A stretch of 38,208 bases of DNA, taken from positions 1-38,208 of the forward strand of contig NZ_BANS01000054.1 of NCBI RefSeq assembly GCF_000332995.1, given 5' to 3'. A program made the translations under genes and the position numbers. The DNA comes from Gordonia amicalis NBRC 100051 = JCM 11271. GTDB taxonomy: Bacteria; Actinomycetota; Actinomycetes; Mycobacteriales; Mycobacteriaceae. The notes beneath the pieces were generated by a model. That model saw only the letters and a list, made by a program, of their open reading frames with translations. It ran no database searches and was not told where the DNA came from. Within the stretch, counting starts at the first letter, position 1. Each line of letters starts with the position of its first letter. Of this stretch, positions 25,947 through 33,619 are shown piece by piece.

Positions 25947-26504
25947 TCACCGACGCGCACGGGTGCGTGCCCCGTCGAGGATGATCGTCAACCCGTCCAC
26001 GAATTCGCCGTCGAAGTCCCGGCCCGACGGTCCGGTGACGCCGAGGCGTTCCATCTGCGCGCGGGTCTGTTCCTCGATGGTCAGACCGATGACGAGCTGA
26101 CAGACCGCAGTGCTGACGGCCTCCGCGTCACGCAGCGACAACCCGCCGGCATGCCCGGCCGAGACGATGTCGGCGGTGATCGCCTTCGTGGACAGGCCGC
26201 TCGCCCAACTCGACGACACGACCTCGGCACTGTCGGGCACATCGAGCAGGGCGGCACGCATCCCGGTGGCGAGCAGACGTAGCCGCTCGTCCCACGCCAG
26301 GTCGGTGGCCGGAATCGAGACGGCACCCAGGATGTCGTCGGCAAGTGCGGCCAACAGGGTCTGTTTGTTGGGGAAATGCCAGTACAGGGCGTTGGGACGC
26401 ACCCCGAGCTCGGTGGCGAGCCGGCGCATCGACAGATCGGCCAGGCTGTGCTCGCGCAGGATGTCGCGGGCCGCGCGGAGGACGTCGGTCCGGCTGTTGC
26501 TCAC
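25947..26504 (-). CDS. bioQ: TetR-family regulator, probable BioQ
   Basis: A 185-residue TetR regulator: the N-terminal HTH (LADLSMRRLATELGVRPNALYWHFPNKQTLLAAL) is at about residues 21-54, followed by a helical ligand or dimer domain. It is divergent from bioA across 135 bases that hold three tandem palindromes of the form CCTGNAC-N3-GTNCAGG. That matches, in spacing and core, the TGAAC-N3-GTTCA-type sites known for BioQ, the biotin repressor of corynebacteria and mycobacteria. The BioQ name is therefore an inference from position, family and operator. The GTG at 26504 gives a start directly before the HTH; the much longer upstream frame overlaps bioA and is a shadow. Confidence 0.8.
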   Translation of the reverse strand: MSNSRTDVLRAARDILREHSLADLSMRRLATELGVRPNALYWHFPNKQTLLAALADDILGAVSIPATDLAWDERLRLLATGMRAALLDVPDSAEVVSSSWASGLSTKAITADIVSAGHAGGLSLRDAEAVSTAVCQLVIGLTIEEQTRAQMERLGVTGPSGRDFDGEFVDGLTIILDGARTRARR

Positions 26505-26548
26505 GCGGTCAGCGTAGTCACCGGTCCGACGCCGGCCCGCGCGAGCCG

Positions 26549-26606
26549 CCTGTACACCGTCCAGGCGTCCCTGTACGGTGTTCAGGAATCCTGGACGGTG
26601 TCCAGG
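26549..26606. promoter_or_regulatory. Three tandem BioQ-type operators
   Basis: Three 17-base elements, CCTGTACACCGTCCAGG (26549-26565), CCTGTACGGTGTTCAGG (26570-26586) and CCTGGACGGTGTCCAGG (26590-26606), share the form CCTGNAC-N3-GTNCAGG. Their centres are 21 and 20 bases apart, about two helical turns, so bound dimers would lie on one face of the DNA. They fill the space between the divergent TetR gene and bioA and should control both. Confidence 0.85.
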
Positions 26607-26639
26607 TGATCCCCGGGGTAGAAGAAGGAGGAGCGCGCC

Positions 26640-27956
26640 GTGGACCAGGGCGAGATCAGCCGTGTCGACGCGGAGCACATCTGGCATCCCTACGGGGCGT
26701 TGCCCGCGACGACCGAACCCCTGGTGGTGTCGTCGGCGTCGGGAGTTCACCTCGAACTCGCCGACGGGCGCTCGGTCGTCGACGGCATGAGTTCCTGGTG
26801 GGCGGCGATCCACGGCTACCGGCACCCGCGCCTCGATGCCGCGGCCGCGGTTCAGATGGGACGGATGTCGCACGTGATGTTCGGCGGTCTCACCCACGAA
26901 CCCGCCGCCCGGCTCGCACAACTCCTCGTCGAGCTCACCCCCGAACCGCTGCAGAAGGTGTTCTTCTGCGACTCGGGCTCGGTCTCGGTGGAGGTCGCGG
27001 TGAAGATGGCGCTGCAGTACTGGCGCAGCCGCGGACAGTCGCAGCGCACGCGCCTGCTGACCTGGCGTGGTGGTTACCACGGCGACACCTTCACGCCGAT
27101 GAGCGTCTGCGACCCCGAGGGCGGCATGCACTCGATGTGGTCGGCGGTCCTCACGCGACAGGTTTTCGTCGACGCTCCGCCCGCCGAGTATCGACCCGAG
27201 TACGTCGCCACCCTGGAGGCCTCGATCCGCGAGCACCGCGACGAGCTCGCCGCCGTCATCGTCGAACCGGTCGTCCAGGGCGCCGGCGGCATGCGCTTCC
27301 ACGACCCGGCATATCTGTCCGCCCTGCGCGACATCTGCGACCGCCACGGCGTCCTGCTGATCTTCGACGAGATCGCCACCGGTTTCGGTCGGACCGGGAT
27401 GCTCTTCGCCGCCGACGCCGCGGACGTCGCCCCCGACATCATGTGCGTCGGCAAGGCGCTGACGGGCGGGTACATGACGCTTGCCGCCACACTCTGTACC
27501 GCACACCTCGCCGAGGTCATCAGTGCGGGCGAGGCCGGCGGACTCGCCCACGGCCCGACCTTCATGGCCAACCCGCTCGCGTGCGCGGTGGCGGTCGCCG
27601 CCATCGAGTTGTTGCTGGAGACGCCCTGGGCCGAACGCGTGGCGGCGATCGAGAGAGGTCTCTCCGACGGCCTGGCGCCACTGCGGGAGCTCGACGGCGT
27701 CGTCGACGTCCGGGTCCACGGCGCGATCGGGGTCGTCGAACTCGACCGTCCCGTCGACATGTCCGCGGCCACCGCGGCCGCCGTCGACGCCGGTGCGTGG
27801 CTGCGGCCCTTCCGCAACCTCGTCTACACGATGCCGCCGTTCATCTCCACGCCCGACGACATCTCGACGATCGTTGGCGGTATCACGGCCGCGGTGCGGG
27901 CGACCCTCGGCGACCAGAACTCGACGACCGCCGAACTCGTGGGAGCACGGTCATGA
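26640..27956 (+). CDS. bioA: Adenosylmethionine-8-amino-7-oxononanoate aminotransferase
   Basis: PLP aminotransferase converting KAPA to DAPA with S-adenosylmethionine as amino donor, the antepenultimate step of biotin synthesis. The 438 residues show HIWHPYG near the N-terminus, the substrate-site SSWWAAIHGYRHP, CDSGSVSVEVAVKMALQYW, LLIFDEIATGFGRTG and the PLP lysine K272 in CVGKALTGGYMTLAATL. The GTG start at 26640 follows a strong GAAGAAGGAGGAG site. Its stop overlaps the bioF start by four bases. Confidence 0.96.
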   Translation: MDQGEISRVDAEHIWHPYGALPATTEPLVVSSASGVHLELADGRSVVDGMSSWWAAIHGYRHPRLDAAAAVQMGRMSHVMFGGLTHEPAARLAQLLVELTPEPLQKVFFCDSGSVSVEVAVKMALQYWRSRGQSQRTRLLTWRGGYHGDTFTPMSVCDPEGGMHSMWSAVLTRQVFVDAPPAEYRPEYVATLEASIREHRDELAAVIVEPVVQGAGGMRFHDPAYLSALRDICDRHGVLLIFDEIATGFGRTGMLFAADAADVAPDIMCVGKALTGGYMTLAATLCTAHLAEVISAGEAGGLAHGPTFMANPLACAVAVAAIELLLETPWAERVAAIERGLSDGLAPLRELDGVVDVRVHGAIGVVELDRPVDMSAATAAAVDAGAWLRPFRNLVYTMPPFISTPDDISTIVGGITAAVRATLGDQNSTTAELVGARS

Positions 27957-29158
27957 CCATCACCTCGGGACAGCCCGCGGCCGGCCAGGCCGACGACATC
28001 GCCTCGGGTGGGGTGGCTTCGGGCGAGGTCGGACTCGCCTGGCTTGCCGGGGCCGCACGCGACCGCGCCGCCGCCGGGCTGCATCGCGAGCCGCACGTCC
28101 GTCGAGTCGGTGCCGACGCGATCAATCTGGGCTCCAACGACTACCTCGGTCTGTCGACGCACCCCGACGTCGTCGCCGGCGCGCGGGCCGCGGCCGCCCA
28201 GTGGGGTGGCGGATCGACGGCGTCGAGGCTGGTCGTCGGCACCACGCAGGCGCACGTCGACCTCGAGACGGAGCTCGCCGACTTCCTCGGTTTTCCTGCG
28301 GCACTTGTCTTTTCCTCCGGCTATCTGGCCAATGTCGGCGCGGTCACCGCACTCGCCGGACGCGGCGATCTCATCGTGAGTGACACCGGTTCGCACGCGT
28401 CGCTGATCGACGGGTGCCGGCTGTCACGGGCACGGGTCGTCGTGGTGGATCGTGGGGATCATGAGGCCGTGCGGGCCGCCCTCGCCGAGCGCACCGAGGA
28501 ACGCGCACTCGTCGTCACCGACTCGGTGTACAGCATCGACGGCGAACCGGCCCCCGTCGCCGATCTGTATGCGGCTGCTCGCGCGCACGGTGCGGTGCTG
28601 CTCGTCGACGAGGCCCACGCCGTCGGTGTCCGTGGTCCCGGCGGGCGCGGACTCGTTGCCGAACAAGGACTTTCCGGCGCGCCGGACCTCGTGGTCACCA
28701 CCGTGCTGTCCAAATCGTTCGGATCGCAGGGCGGAGTGGTCCTCGGGCCGGAGATCCTACGGTCACACCTGATCGACTGTGCGCGTCCGTTCATCTTCGA
28801 CACCGGACTGAATCCGGCGGCGGTCGGCGCGGCGCGGGCCGCACTGCGGGTCCTGCGTTCCGATCCCGCGCTACCGGACCGATTGCGCGGCAACGCCCGT
28901 CGCCTGGCCCGCGCATGCGGCGTCGACGAACCCGCGGCAGCGGTGATCTCGATCATCGTCGGCGACCCGCAACGCGCCGTCGACGCGGCTGCGGCCTGCC
29001 GTGACCGCGGAGTGCTCGTCGGGTGCTTCCGCCCGCCATCGGTCCCGCCGGGCACCTCCCGGCTGCGCATCACGGTGCGCGCCGACCTCGATGCCGCGAC
29101 CCTCGACCACGTCGCCGAGGTCGTCGACGCCGCACTGCATGAGGTGGGTGCACGATGA
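27953..29158 (+). CDS. bioF: 8-amino-7-oxononanoate synthase
   Basis: PLP enzyme condensing pimeloyl thioester with L-alanine to give KAPA, the first step of the ring-forming part of biotin synthesis. The 401-residue product shows NLGSNDYLGLSTHPDV, GGGSTASRLVVGTT, VDEAHAVGVRGPGGRG and the PLP lysine K254 in VLSKSFGSQGG. ATG 27953 sits in the ATGA overlap with bioA. A much longer frame starting at 26345 runs antisense-like through bioA and is not real upstream of 27953. The stop overlaps bioD by four bases. Confidence 0.96.
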   Translation: MTITSGQPAAGQADDIASGGVASGEVGLAWLAGAARDRAAAGLHREPHVRRVGADAINLGSNDYLGLSTHPDVVAGARAAAAQWGGGSTASRLVVGTTQAHVDLETELADFLGFPAALVFSSGYLANVGAVTALAGRGDLIVSDTGSHASLIDGCRLSRARVVVVDRGDHEAVRAALAERTEERALVVTDSVYSIDGEPAPVADLYAAARAHGAVLLVDEAHAVGVRGPGGRGLVAEQGLSGAPDLVVTTVLSKSFGSQGGVVLGPEILRSHLIDCARPFIFDTGLNPAAVGAARAALRVLRSDPALPDRLRGNARRLARACGVDEPAAAVISIIVGDPQRAVDAAAACRDRGVLVGCFRPPSVPPGTSRLRITVRADLDAATLDHVAEVVDAALHEVGAR

Positions 29159-29955
29159 GCGCGCCGACACCATCACCGGCACGCGGACGCGTTCTCGCCG
29201 TCACCGGCACCTCGACCGACGTCGGCAAGACGGTCGCGACGGCGGCCCTCGCCGCCGCCTTCCTGCTCCCTGAGGTGCGAGGAGCGCTAGCGCCGAGCCT
29301 CGAAGGGCCGGTGACCCGAGTCGCCGTCTGCAAACCCGTCCAAACCGGCGTCGCACCAGGCGAACCCGGCGACCTCGCCGAGGTCACGCGCCTCGCCGGG
29401 AAAGTGACCACGGTCGAGTCCTACCGCTATCCCGAACCGCTCGCCCCGGACACCGCGGCGCGACGCGCGGAGATGCCGCTCGCCGATCCTGACGTCATCG
29501 TGCGGGCGGTCGACGACCTCGCGGCCAACCATGACCTGACCCTCGTCGAAGGCGCCGGCGGTGTGCTGGTGCGACTGGGGGAGTCCGCCACGATCCTCGA
29601 CGTCGCCGCAGCGACACTGGCACCCGGGACGTACGACGGCGTCGTCATCGTCGTCGCACCGGGCCTCGGTGCGCTCAACCATGCCGAGCTGACCGTGAAC
29701 GCCGTTCGCGCTCGAGGCCTCCGGCCCGCCGGACTCGTCATCGGGTGGTGGCCGCCGGACCCCGACCTCGCCATGCGCTGCAACCGATCAGACCTGCCGC
29801 GGATCACCCGCGTCCCGGTGATCGGCGTGCTGCCCGCGGGTGCCGCCGCCCTCGATCCCGCCCGGTTCCGCCGGACCGCGCCGACCTGGTTCGACCCCGA
29901 CTGGCTCGCCGGCTCCCTCGCCGACCATCCGGCATCGCTCGCCGGGACCTCATAG
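29155..29955 (+). CDS. bioD: ATP-dependent dethiobiotin synthetase
   Basis: Closes the ureido ring of DAPA with CO2 and ATP to form dethiobiotin. The 266-residue protein has the modified Walker A VTGTSTDVGKTV at about residues 16-27, KPVQTGV for substrate binding and LVEGAGGVLVRLGE. It is last of the three overlapping genes bioA-bioF-bioD; bioB follows after 52 bases with its own ribosome site. The overlap ATGA with bioF sets the start. Confidence 0.95.
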   Translation: MSAPTPSPARGRVLAVTGTSTDVGKTVATAALAAAFLLPEVRGALAPSLEGPVTRVAVCKPVQTGVAPGEPGDLAEVTRLAGKVTTVESYRYPEPLAPDTAARRAEMPLADPDVIVRAVDDLAANHDLTLVEGAGGVLVRLGESATILDVAAATLAPGTYDGVVIVVAPGLGALNHAELTVNAVRARGLRPAGLVIGWWPPDPDLAMRCNRSDLPRITRVPVIGVLPAGAAALDPARFRRTAPTWFDPDWLAGSLADHPASLAGTS

Positions 29956-30007
29956 ACCGTCTTTTTTCCAGCCCGCGTAATCAGTTCCAGTACAAGGAGT
30001 TCAGCCC

Positions 30008-31045
30008 GTGACACAGGCAACCGTCGACACCGCCCGCGACGCACAGACGTCCGACGACATCCTCGCCATCGCCCGCGAGCAGGTGCTCGAGCGCGGTGAA
30101 CCGCTCGACCGCGACCAGGTCCTGGCGGTGCTGCGCCTGGACGACGACCGGTTGACCGAGTTGCTGCAGCTCGCCCACGACGTGCGCATGAAGTGGTGCG
30201 GCCCGGAGGTCGAGGTCGAGGGCATCATCTCGCTGAAGACCGGTGGCTGCCCCGAGGACTGCCATTTCTGTTCGCAGTCGGGTCTGTTCGCCTCGCCGGT
30301 GCGCAGTGCCTGGATCGACATCCCGTCGCTGGTGGAGGCCGCCAAGCAGACCGCCAAGACCGGTGCCACCGAGTTCTGCATCGTCGCCGCCGTCCGCGGA
30401 CCCGACAAGCGTCTGCTGAGCCAGGTCGCCGCCGGCATCGAGGCCATCCGCAACGAGGTCGACATCCAGATCGCCTGCAGCCTCGGCATGCTCACGCAGG
30501 AACAGGTCGACCAGCTCCGCGACATGGGCGTGCACCGCTACAACCACAACCTCGAGACGGCGCGCAGCCACTTCCCGAACGTCGTCACCACCCACACGTG
30601 GGAGGAGCGCTGGGACACGCTGCGCATGGTCCGCGAGGCCGGCATGGAGGTGTGCTGCGGCGGCATCCTCGGCATGGGTGAGAGCCTCGAGCAGCGCGCC
30701 GAATTCGCCGCCGACCTGGCCGCACTCGAGCCCGACGAGGTCCCGCTGAACTTCCTCAACCCGCGTCCGGGTACGCCCTTCGGTGACCTCGACGTGCTGC
30801 CCGCGTCCGAGGCGCTGAAGTCGGTGGCCGCCTTCCGCCTCGCGCTGCCGCGCACGATCCTGCGTTTCGCCGGCGGCCGCGAGATCACCCTGGGCGACCT
30901 CGGCGCCAAGCAGGGCATCCTCGGCGGCATCAACGCGGTCATCGTCGGCAACTACCTGACGACGCTCGGCCGGCCCGCGGAGGACGACCTCGACCTGCTC
31001 AGCGACCTGTCGATGCCGATCAAGTCACTCAACGACACCATCTGA
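30008..31045 (+). CDS. bioB: Biotin synthase
   Basis: Radical-SAM enzyme that inserts sulfur into dethiobiotin. The 345-residue protein has the cluster motif C81-x3-C85-x2-C88 in GGCPEDCHFCSQSG and the typical segments FCIVAAVRGP, HRYNHNLETA, GGILGMGE and LNFLNPRPGTP. RFAGGRE, near the C-terminus, carries the arginine that binds the second cluster. The GTG start is preceded by AAGGAG at 29994-29999. No copy of the CCTGNAC-N3-GTNCAGG operator is visible in the 52-base gap, so bioB may depend on read-through from bioA-bioF-bioD or on an unregulated promoter. Confidence 0.97.
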   Translation: MTQATVDTARDAQTSDDILAIAREQVLERGEPLDRDQVLAVLRLDDDRLTELLQLAHDVRMKWCGPEVEVEGIISLKTGGCPEDCHFCSQSGLFASPVRSAWIDIPSLVEAAKQTAKTGATEFCIVAAVRGPDKRLLSQVAAGIEAIRNEVDIQIACSLGMLTQEQVDQLRDMGVHRYNHNLETARSHFPNVVTTHTWEERWDTLRMVREAGMEVCCGGILGMGESLEQRAEFAADLAALEPDEVPLNFLNPRPGTPFGDLDVLPASEALKSVAAFRLALPRTILRFAGGREITLGDLGAKQGILGGINAVIVGNYLTTLGRPAEDDLDLLSDLSMPIKSLNDTI

Positions 31046-31106
31046 GGGACACGATCGACGCTCGTCCTCTCCTACATCCTCGCGACGATCGGTAGCGTGT
31101 TCTCTC

Positions 31107-31346
31107 ATGATCGACACCGTCCCGGGGCCGCTCGCCGAACCGTGCAGGTACGGCGTGTACACGGGCCTCGAACTGGAACTGCAGGCACCCGACGCCATCC
31201 CGCCGGCCGCGCGTCTGGGGCTTGAACCTCCGCGCTTCTGCGGACAGTGCGGGCGCCGCATGGTCGTGCAGGTCCGACCCGACGGCTGGAGCGCCAGGTG
31301 CTCCCGCCACGGGACGGTCGACTCGGCCGAACTGGGGCGTCGGTGA
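31107..31346 (+). CDS. bsaP: Small cysteine protein next to bioB (BsaP-like, Rv1590-like)
   Basis: A 79-residue protein with three cysteines, FCGQCGRRM and WSARCSRHG, spaced like a metal or iron-sulfur site. Its place directly after bioB and before the DUF2567 gene matches Rv1590, whose family has recently been described as a biotin synthase auxiliary protein (BsaP); I assign it by position and the CxxC...C pattern. The ATG at 31107 lacks a clear ribosome site; TAGCGT at 31093-31098 is eight bases before it and could drive a leaderless transcript. It overlaps the next gene by four bases (GTGA). Confidence 0.75.
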   Translation: MIDTVPGPLAEPCRYGVYTGLELELQAPDAIPPAARLGLEPPRFCGQCGRRMVVQVRPDGWSARCSRHGTVDSAELGRR

Positions 31347-31972
31347 GCGGTCCGGTGTCCGGGCGGCGTGCCGCCCGGTCGGTGGCGACCCTGCTCACCG
31401 CGACCGCGGCGGTGATCGTGCTCGGCGCGGTCGCCGGCGCGATCTGGGCGCTGGTGACACCGCCCACGACCGGCGTCGTCGTCAAGGGCCTGACCCGTGA
31501 GGACATCCCGACCGGATTCGACGGTGTCGGCGCCTTCGCGCTGATCATGTTCGCCTACGGCGGCATCGCCGCACTCGTCGCATGGGCGGCGGCACGGCCG
31601 TGGCGCGGCGTCACCGGATTCCTGGTCCCTGCGCTCGGTACGGTGGCCGGGTCCGCGATCGGTGCGCAGGTCGGAATGTGGTTGGCCGGCCTGCGATTCG
31701 ACGACGACATCGCCGGGCTCCCGCTCGATTCGGTGTACCGCGTGGTGCCCGAACTCTGGCTCGATGGCGGTACGCGCGCCGGACACAGTGCACCCTGGAC
31801 CCTGCTCATCTGCGCGCCGTTCGCCTTCGCGATGGTCTACCTGGTCTGTGCGTTGTCCTCACGCACGGCGGACCTCGGCGTCGGCGATCTCGATGTCGAT
31901 CACCGTGCCGGTGACGATCCGTCAGGGTCCGAGGTCACATCGGTGGACGCAGTGTCGCGAACTCATCCGTGA
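31343..31972 (+). CDS. DUF2567 membrane protein (Rv1591-like)
   Basis: A 209-residue membrane protein with four hydrophobic segments (about residues 13-35, 61-81, 86-108 and 150-172) and an acidic hydrophilic C-terminus. The sequence pattern and the place after the bioB-linked small gene match the DUF2567 family. Its function is unknown; co-transcription with biotin genes raises the idea of a biotin-related role, without direct support. GTG 31343 is chosen because of the GTGA overlap with the upstream gene and because the longer frame from 31247 runs over that gene. The last 38 bases overlap the convergent nrtR gene. Confidence 0.8.
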   Translation: MSGPVSGRRAARSVATLLTATAAVIVLGAVAGAIWALVTPPTTGVVVKGLTREDIPTGFDGVGAFALIMFAYGGIAALVAWAAARPWRGVTGFLVPALGTVAGSAIGAQVGMWLAGLRFDDDIAGLPLDSVYRVVPELWLDGGTRAGHSAPWTLLICAPFAFAMVYLVCALSSRTADLGVGDLDVDHRAGDDPSGSEVTSVDAVSRTHP

Positions 31973-32729
31973 CGCGTAACTCGTTGTCGGCGAAGGCATA
32001 GAGCGCCGGCGGCCGCCCGCCGGATCGCCCGGTCTTGCCGACGGTGCCGGTCGACACCACCACGGCGCGTCGACTCAGGATGCGTAGCAGGTTCGTCGTG
32101 TCCACCGCGTAGCCGAGTGCGGCGCAATAGATCTCCGACAGCTCCGACATCGGGAACTGCTTCGGTGCCAGCGCGAAGGCGATGTTGGTGTAGGAGAGCT
32201 TGGCGGCCAGCCGGTGCCGGGCGGTGTCGATGATCTCGGCGTGGTCGAAGGCCACCGGGGGCAGTGCGTCCACGTCGAACCAGGCCGCGCCGTCGGGAAG
32301 GGTCACCGGGCTGTCCGAGCGGACGAGGCCCATGTACGTCGAGGCGATCGTGCGGATGCCGGGAACGCGTCCGGGATCGGAGAAGACCGACAGCTGTTCG
32401 AGGTGGGCGATGTCGCGGACGTCCATCTTGTCGGCGACGAGGCGTCGAGCGACGACCGACAACTTCTCGTCACCGGCGACGTCGCCGCCCGGAAGAGACC
32501 ACCGGCCGGGCTCGGCGTCGGTACCGGCTCGAGAGAGCAGGACGCAGAGCGCGGGGCGGACGTCGGAGCCGTCGGCAGCGGGCGGAGTGCGGACCTGGAA
32601 GACGACGCTGAGGACCTCGACCCGCAGAACGCCGGAGCCGTTGATCGCTTTGGGGCCGTTGATCGCTTTGGGGCCGTTGAACGCTTCGGGGCCGTCGGAG
32701 CTGGAGGGGTCGGACCCGGCGGCTGGCAT
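31935..32729 (-). CDS. nrtR: NrtR-type Nudix/winged-helix regulator of NAD synthesis
   Basis: A 264-residue regulator of NAD genes. A Nudix-like domain spans about residues 34-170; its box (about 81-104, GGDVAGDEKLSVVARRLVAD) lacks the catalytic REuxEE residues, which fits an ADP-ribose-sensing, non-hydrolytic NrtR. A C-terminal winged helix follows (about 195-250, MSELSEIYCAALGYAVDTTNLLRIL and GRPPALYAF). It is the Rv1593c equivalent by position before nadA. The ATG at 32729 has no ribosome site, but TACAAT (32737-32742, - strand) ends seven bases before it, suggesting a leaderless transcript. The N-terminal tail contains three GPKAIN-type repeats. It lies 17 bases after the map stop codon on the same strand. 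Confidence 0.88.
   Translation of the reverse strand: MPAAGSDPSSSDGPEAFNGPKAINGPKAINGSGVLRVEVLSVVFQVRTPPAADGSDVRPALCVLLSRAGTDAEPGRWSLPGGDVAGDEKLSVVARRLVADKMDVRDIAHLEQLSVFSDPGRVPGIRTIASTYMGLVRSDSPVTLPDGAAWFDVDALPPVAFDHAEIIDTARHRLAAKLSYTNIAFALAPKQFPMSELSEIYCAALGYAVDTTNLLRILSRRAVVVSTGTVGKTGRSGGRPPALYAFADNELRVTDEFATLRPPM
32637..32690 (-). repeat. Three 18-base tandem repeats in the nrtR N-terminus
   Basis: Units at 32637-32654, 32655-32672 and 32673-32690 read GCCGTTGATCGCTTTGGG on the + strand; the first two are identical and the third differs at two positions. They encode GPEAFN-GPKAIN-GPKAIN (residues 13-30) in the flexible tail before the Nudix domain. Being in frame, copy number could vary without breaking the protein. 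Confidence 0.8.
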
Positions 32730-32736
32730 GGCGTCG

Positions 32737-32742
32737 ATTGTA
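32737..32742 (-). promoter_or_regulatory. -10 element of nrtR
   Basis: TACAAT on the - strand matches five of six consensus bases and ends seven bases before the nrtR ATG. No TTGACA-like -35 is seen. It lies at the end of map, so nrtR would have its own promoter in addition to read-through from map. Confidence 0.4.
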
Positions 32743-32746
32743 TGGG

Positions 32747-33532
32747 TCAGACGCCCGGCGACCGCCCATTCGGAGACGTCAACACGCGCGCCGCGCCGTC
32801 GGTGATCGCGATGGTGTGTTCGCTGTGCGCGCCGCGAGAGCCGTCGAACGATCGGATCGTCCAGCCGTCGGCGTCGAACTTGACCCGCTCGGAGCCGAGC
32901 GTGAACCAGGGCTCGAGCGCCAGCGTCAACCCGGGCTGCAGTTTCATTCCGCGACCGGCCTTGCCGATGTTCGCGACATGCGGGTCCTCGTGCATCGTGC
33001 GGCCGAGTCCGTGGCCGCCGAACTCGGTGTTGACGCGGTATCCGTACGACTTGGCGACGGCCCCGATCGCCGCGGAGATGTCGCCGAGCCGGGCGTCGGG
33101 CCGGGCGGCGTCGATGGCTGCTTCCAACGCTTCCTCGGTTGCCTGTACGAGTCGCCGGTCCTCGGGGCGGGGCGTGCCGACGATGACGCTGCGGGCCGAG
33201 TCGGCCACCCAACCGTCGATCGAGACCGCGATGTCCATGGACAGCAGATCGCCGTCGGCCAGGACGTAGTCGTGGGGCAGCCCGTGCAGCACGGCGTCGT
33301 TCACGGAGAGGCAGATGACGTTGCGGAAGGGGCCGCGGCCGAAGGACGGGGAATAGTCCCAGTAGCAGGACTGCGCGCCGCGTTCGGCGATGAGGTCACG
33401 GGCGCGATGCTCGAGCTCGAGCAGGTTGACGCCGACATCGGCTCGTTCGGCGAGGTCGGCGAGCAGGTCCGCGATGAACGCACCGGTCACCCCCATGGCG
33501 CTTATCTCGGATGGCGACTTCAGCTCGACCAT
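32747..33532 (-). CDS. map: Type I methionine aminopeptidase
   Basis: Removes the initiator methionine from new proteins. The 261-residue protein has the five metal ligands of the family: two aspartates in DIAVSIDGWVADSAR, the histidine in GGHGLGRTMHEDP, and glutamates in LALEPWF and AHSEHTI. NVICLSVNDAVLHGLP supplies the substrate histidine. ATG 33532 (MVELKSPSEI) is preferred over the longer frame to 33583 because AAGGGA lies upstream with good spacing and the longer version covers the operator region. It is probably one of two or more map genes in the genome, since the usual copy sits with secY and adk. It is divergent from the XRE gene and upstream of nrtR. Confidence 0.93.
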   Translation of the reverse strand: MVELKSPSEISAMGVTGAFIADLLADLAERADVGVNLLELEHRARDLIAERGAQSCYWDYSPSFGRGPFRNVICLSVNDAVLHGLPHDYVLADGDLLSMDIAVSIDGWVADSARSVIVGTPRPEDRRLVQATEEALEAAIDAARPDARLGDISAAIGAVAKSYGYRVNTEFGGHGLGRTMHEDPHVANIGKAGRGMKLQPGLTLALEPWFTLGSERVKFDADGWTIRSFDGSRGAHSEHTIAITDGAARVLTSPNGRSPGV

Positions 33533-33562
33533 TCTCGTTCCCTTCGCGATCGGATGAGTGGA

Positions 33563-33600
33563 CTGGTATAGAAATACCAGCAATCGGTATATGTATACCG
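33563..33600. promoter_or_regulatory. Two GGTAT-N4-ATACC operators between map and the XRE gene
   Basis: Palindrome one is CTGGTAT-AGAA-ATACCAG (33563-33580) and palindrome two is CGGTATA-TG-TATACCG (33585-33600). Both contain GGTAT-N4-ATACC, and their centres (33571.5 and 33592.5) are exactly 21 bases apart. They fill the divergent region and lie next to the XRE regulator, the likely binder. On the + strand, TAGGCT at 33608-33613 is a TANNNT -10 whose start point would be at or near the XRE ATG (33620). Confidence 0.75.
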
Positions 33601-33619
33601 GATCCGCTAGGCTCTGTGC

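Noticed and set aside
26345..27952. Long upstream extension of the bioF frame
   Set aside because: The part before 27953 is an arginine-rich shadow of bioA; bioF begins at the ATGA overlap and its first residues fit the family.
29983..30003. Possible BioQ site before bioB (CAGTAC...GTTCAG)
   Set aside because: The half-sites are five rather than three bases apart, do not match the CCTG/CAGG ends, and overlap the ribosome site.
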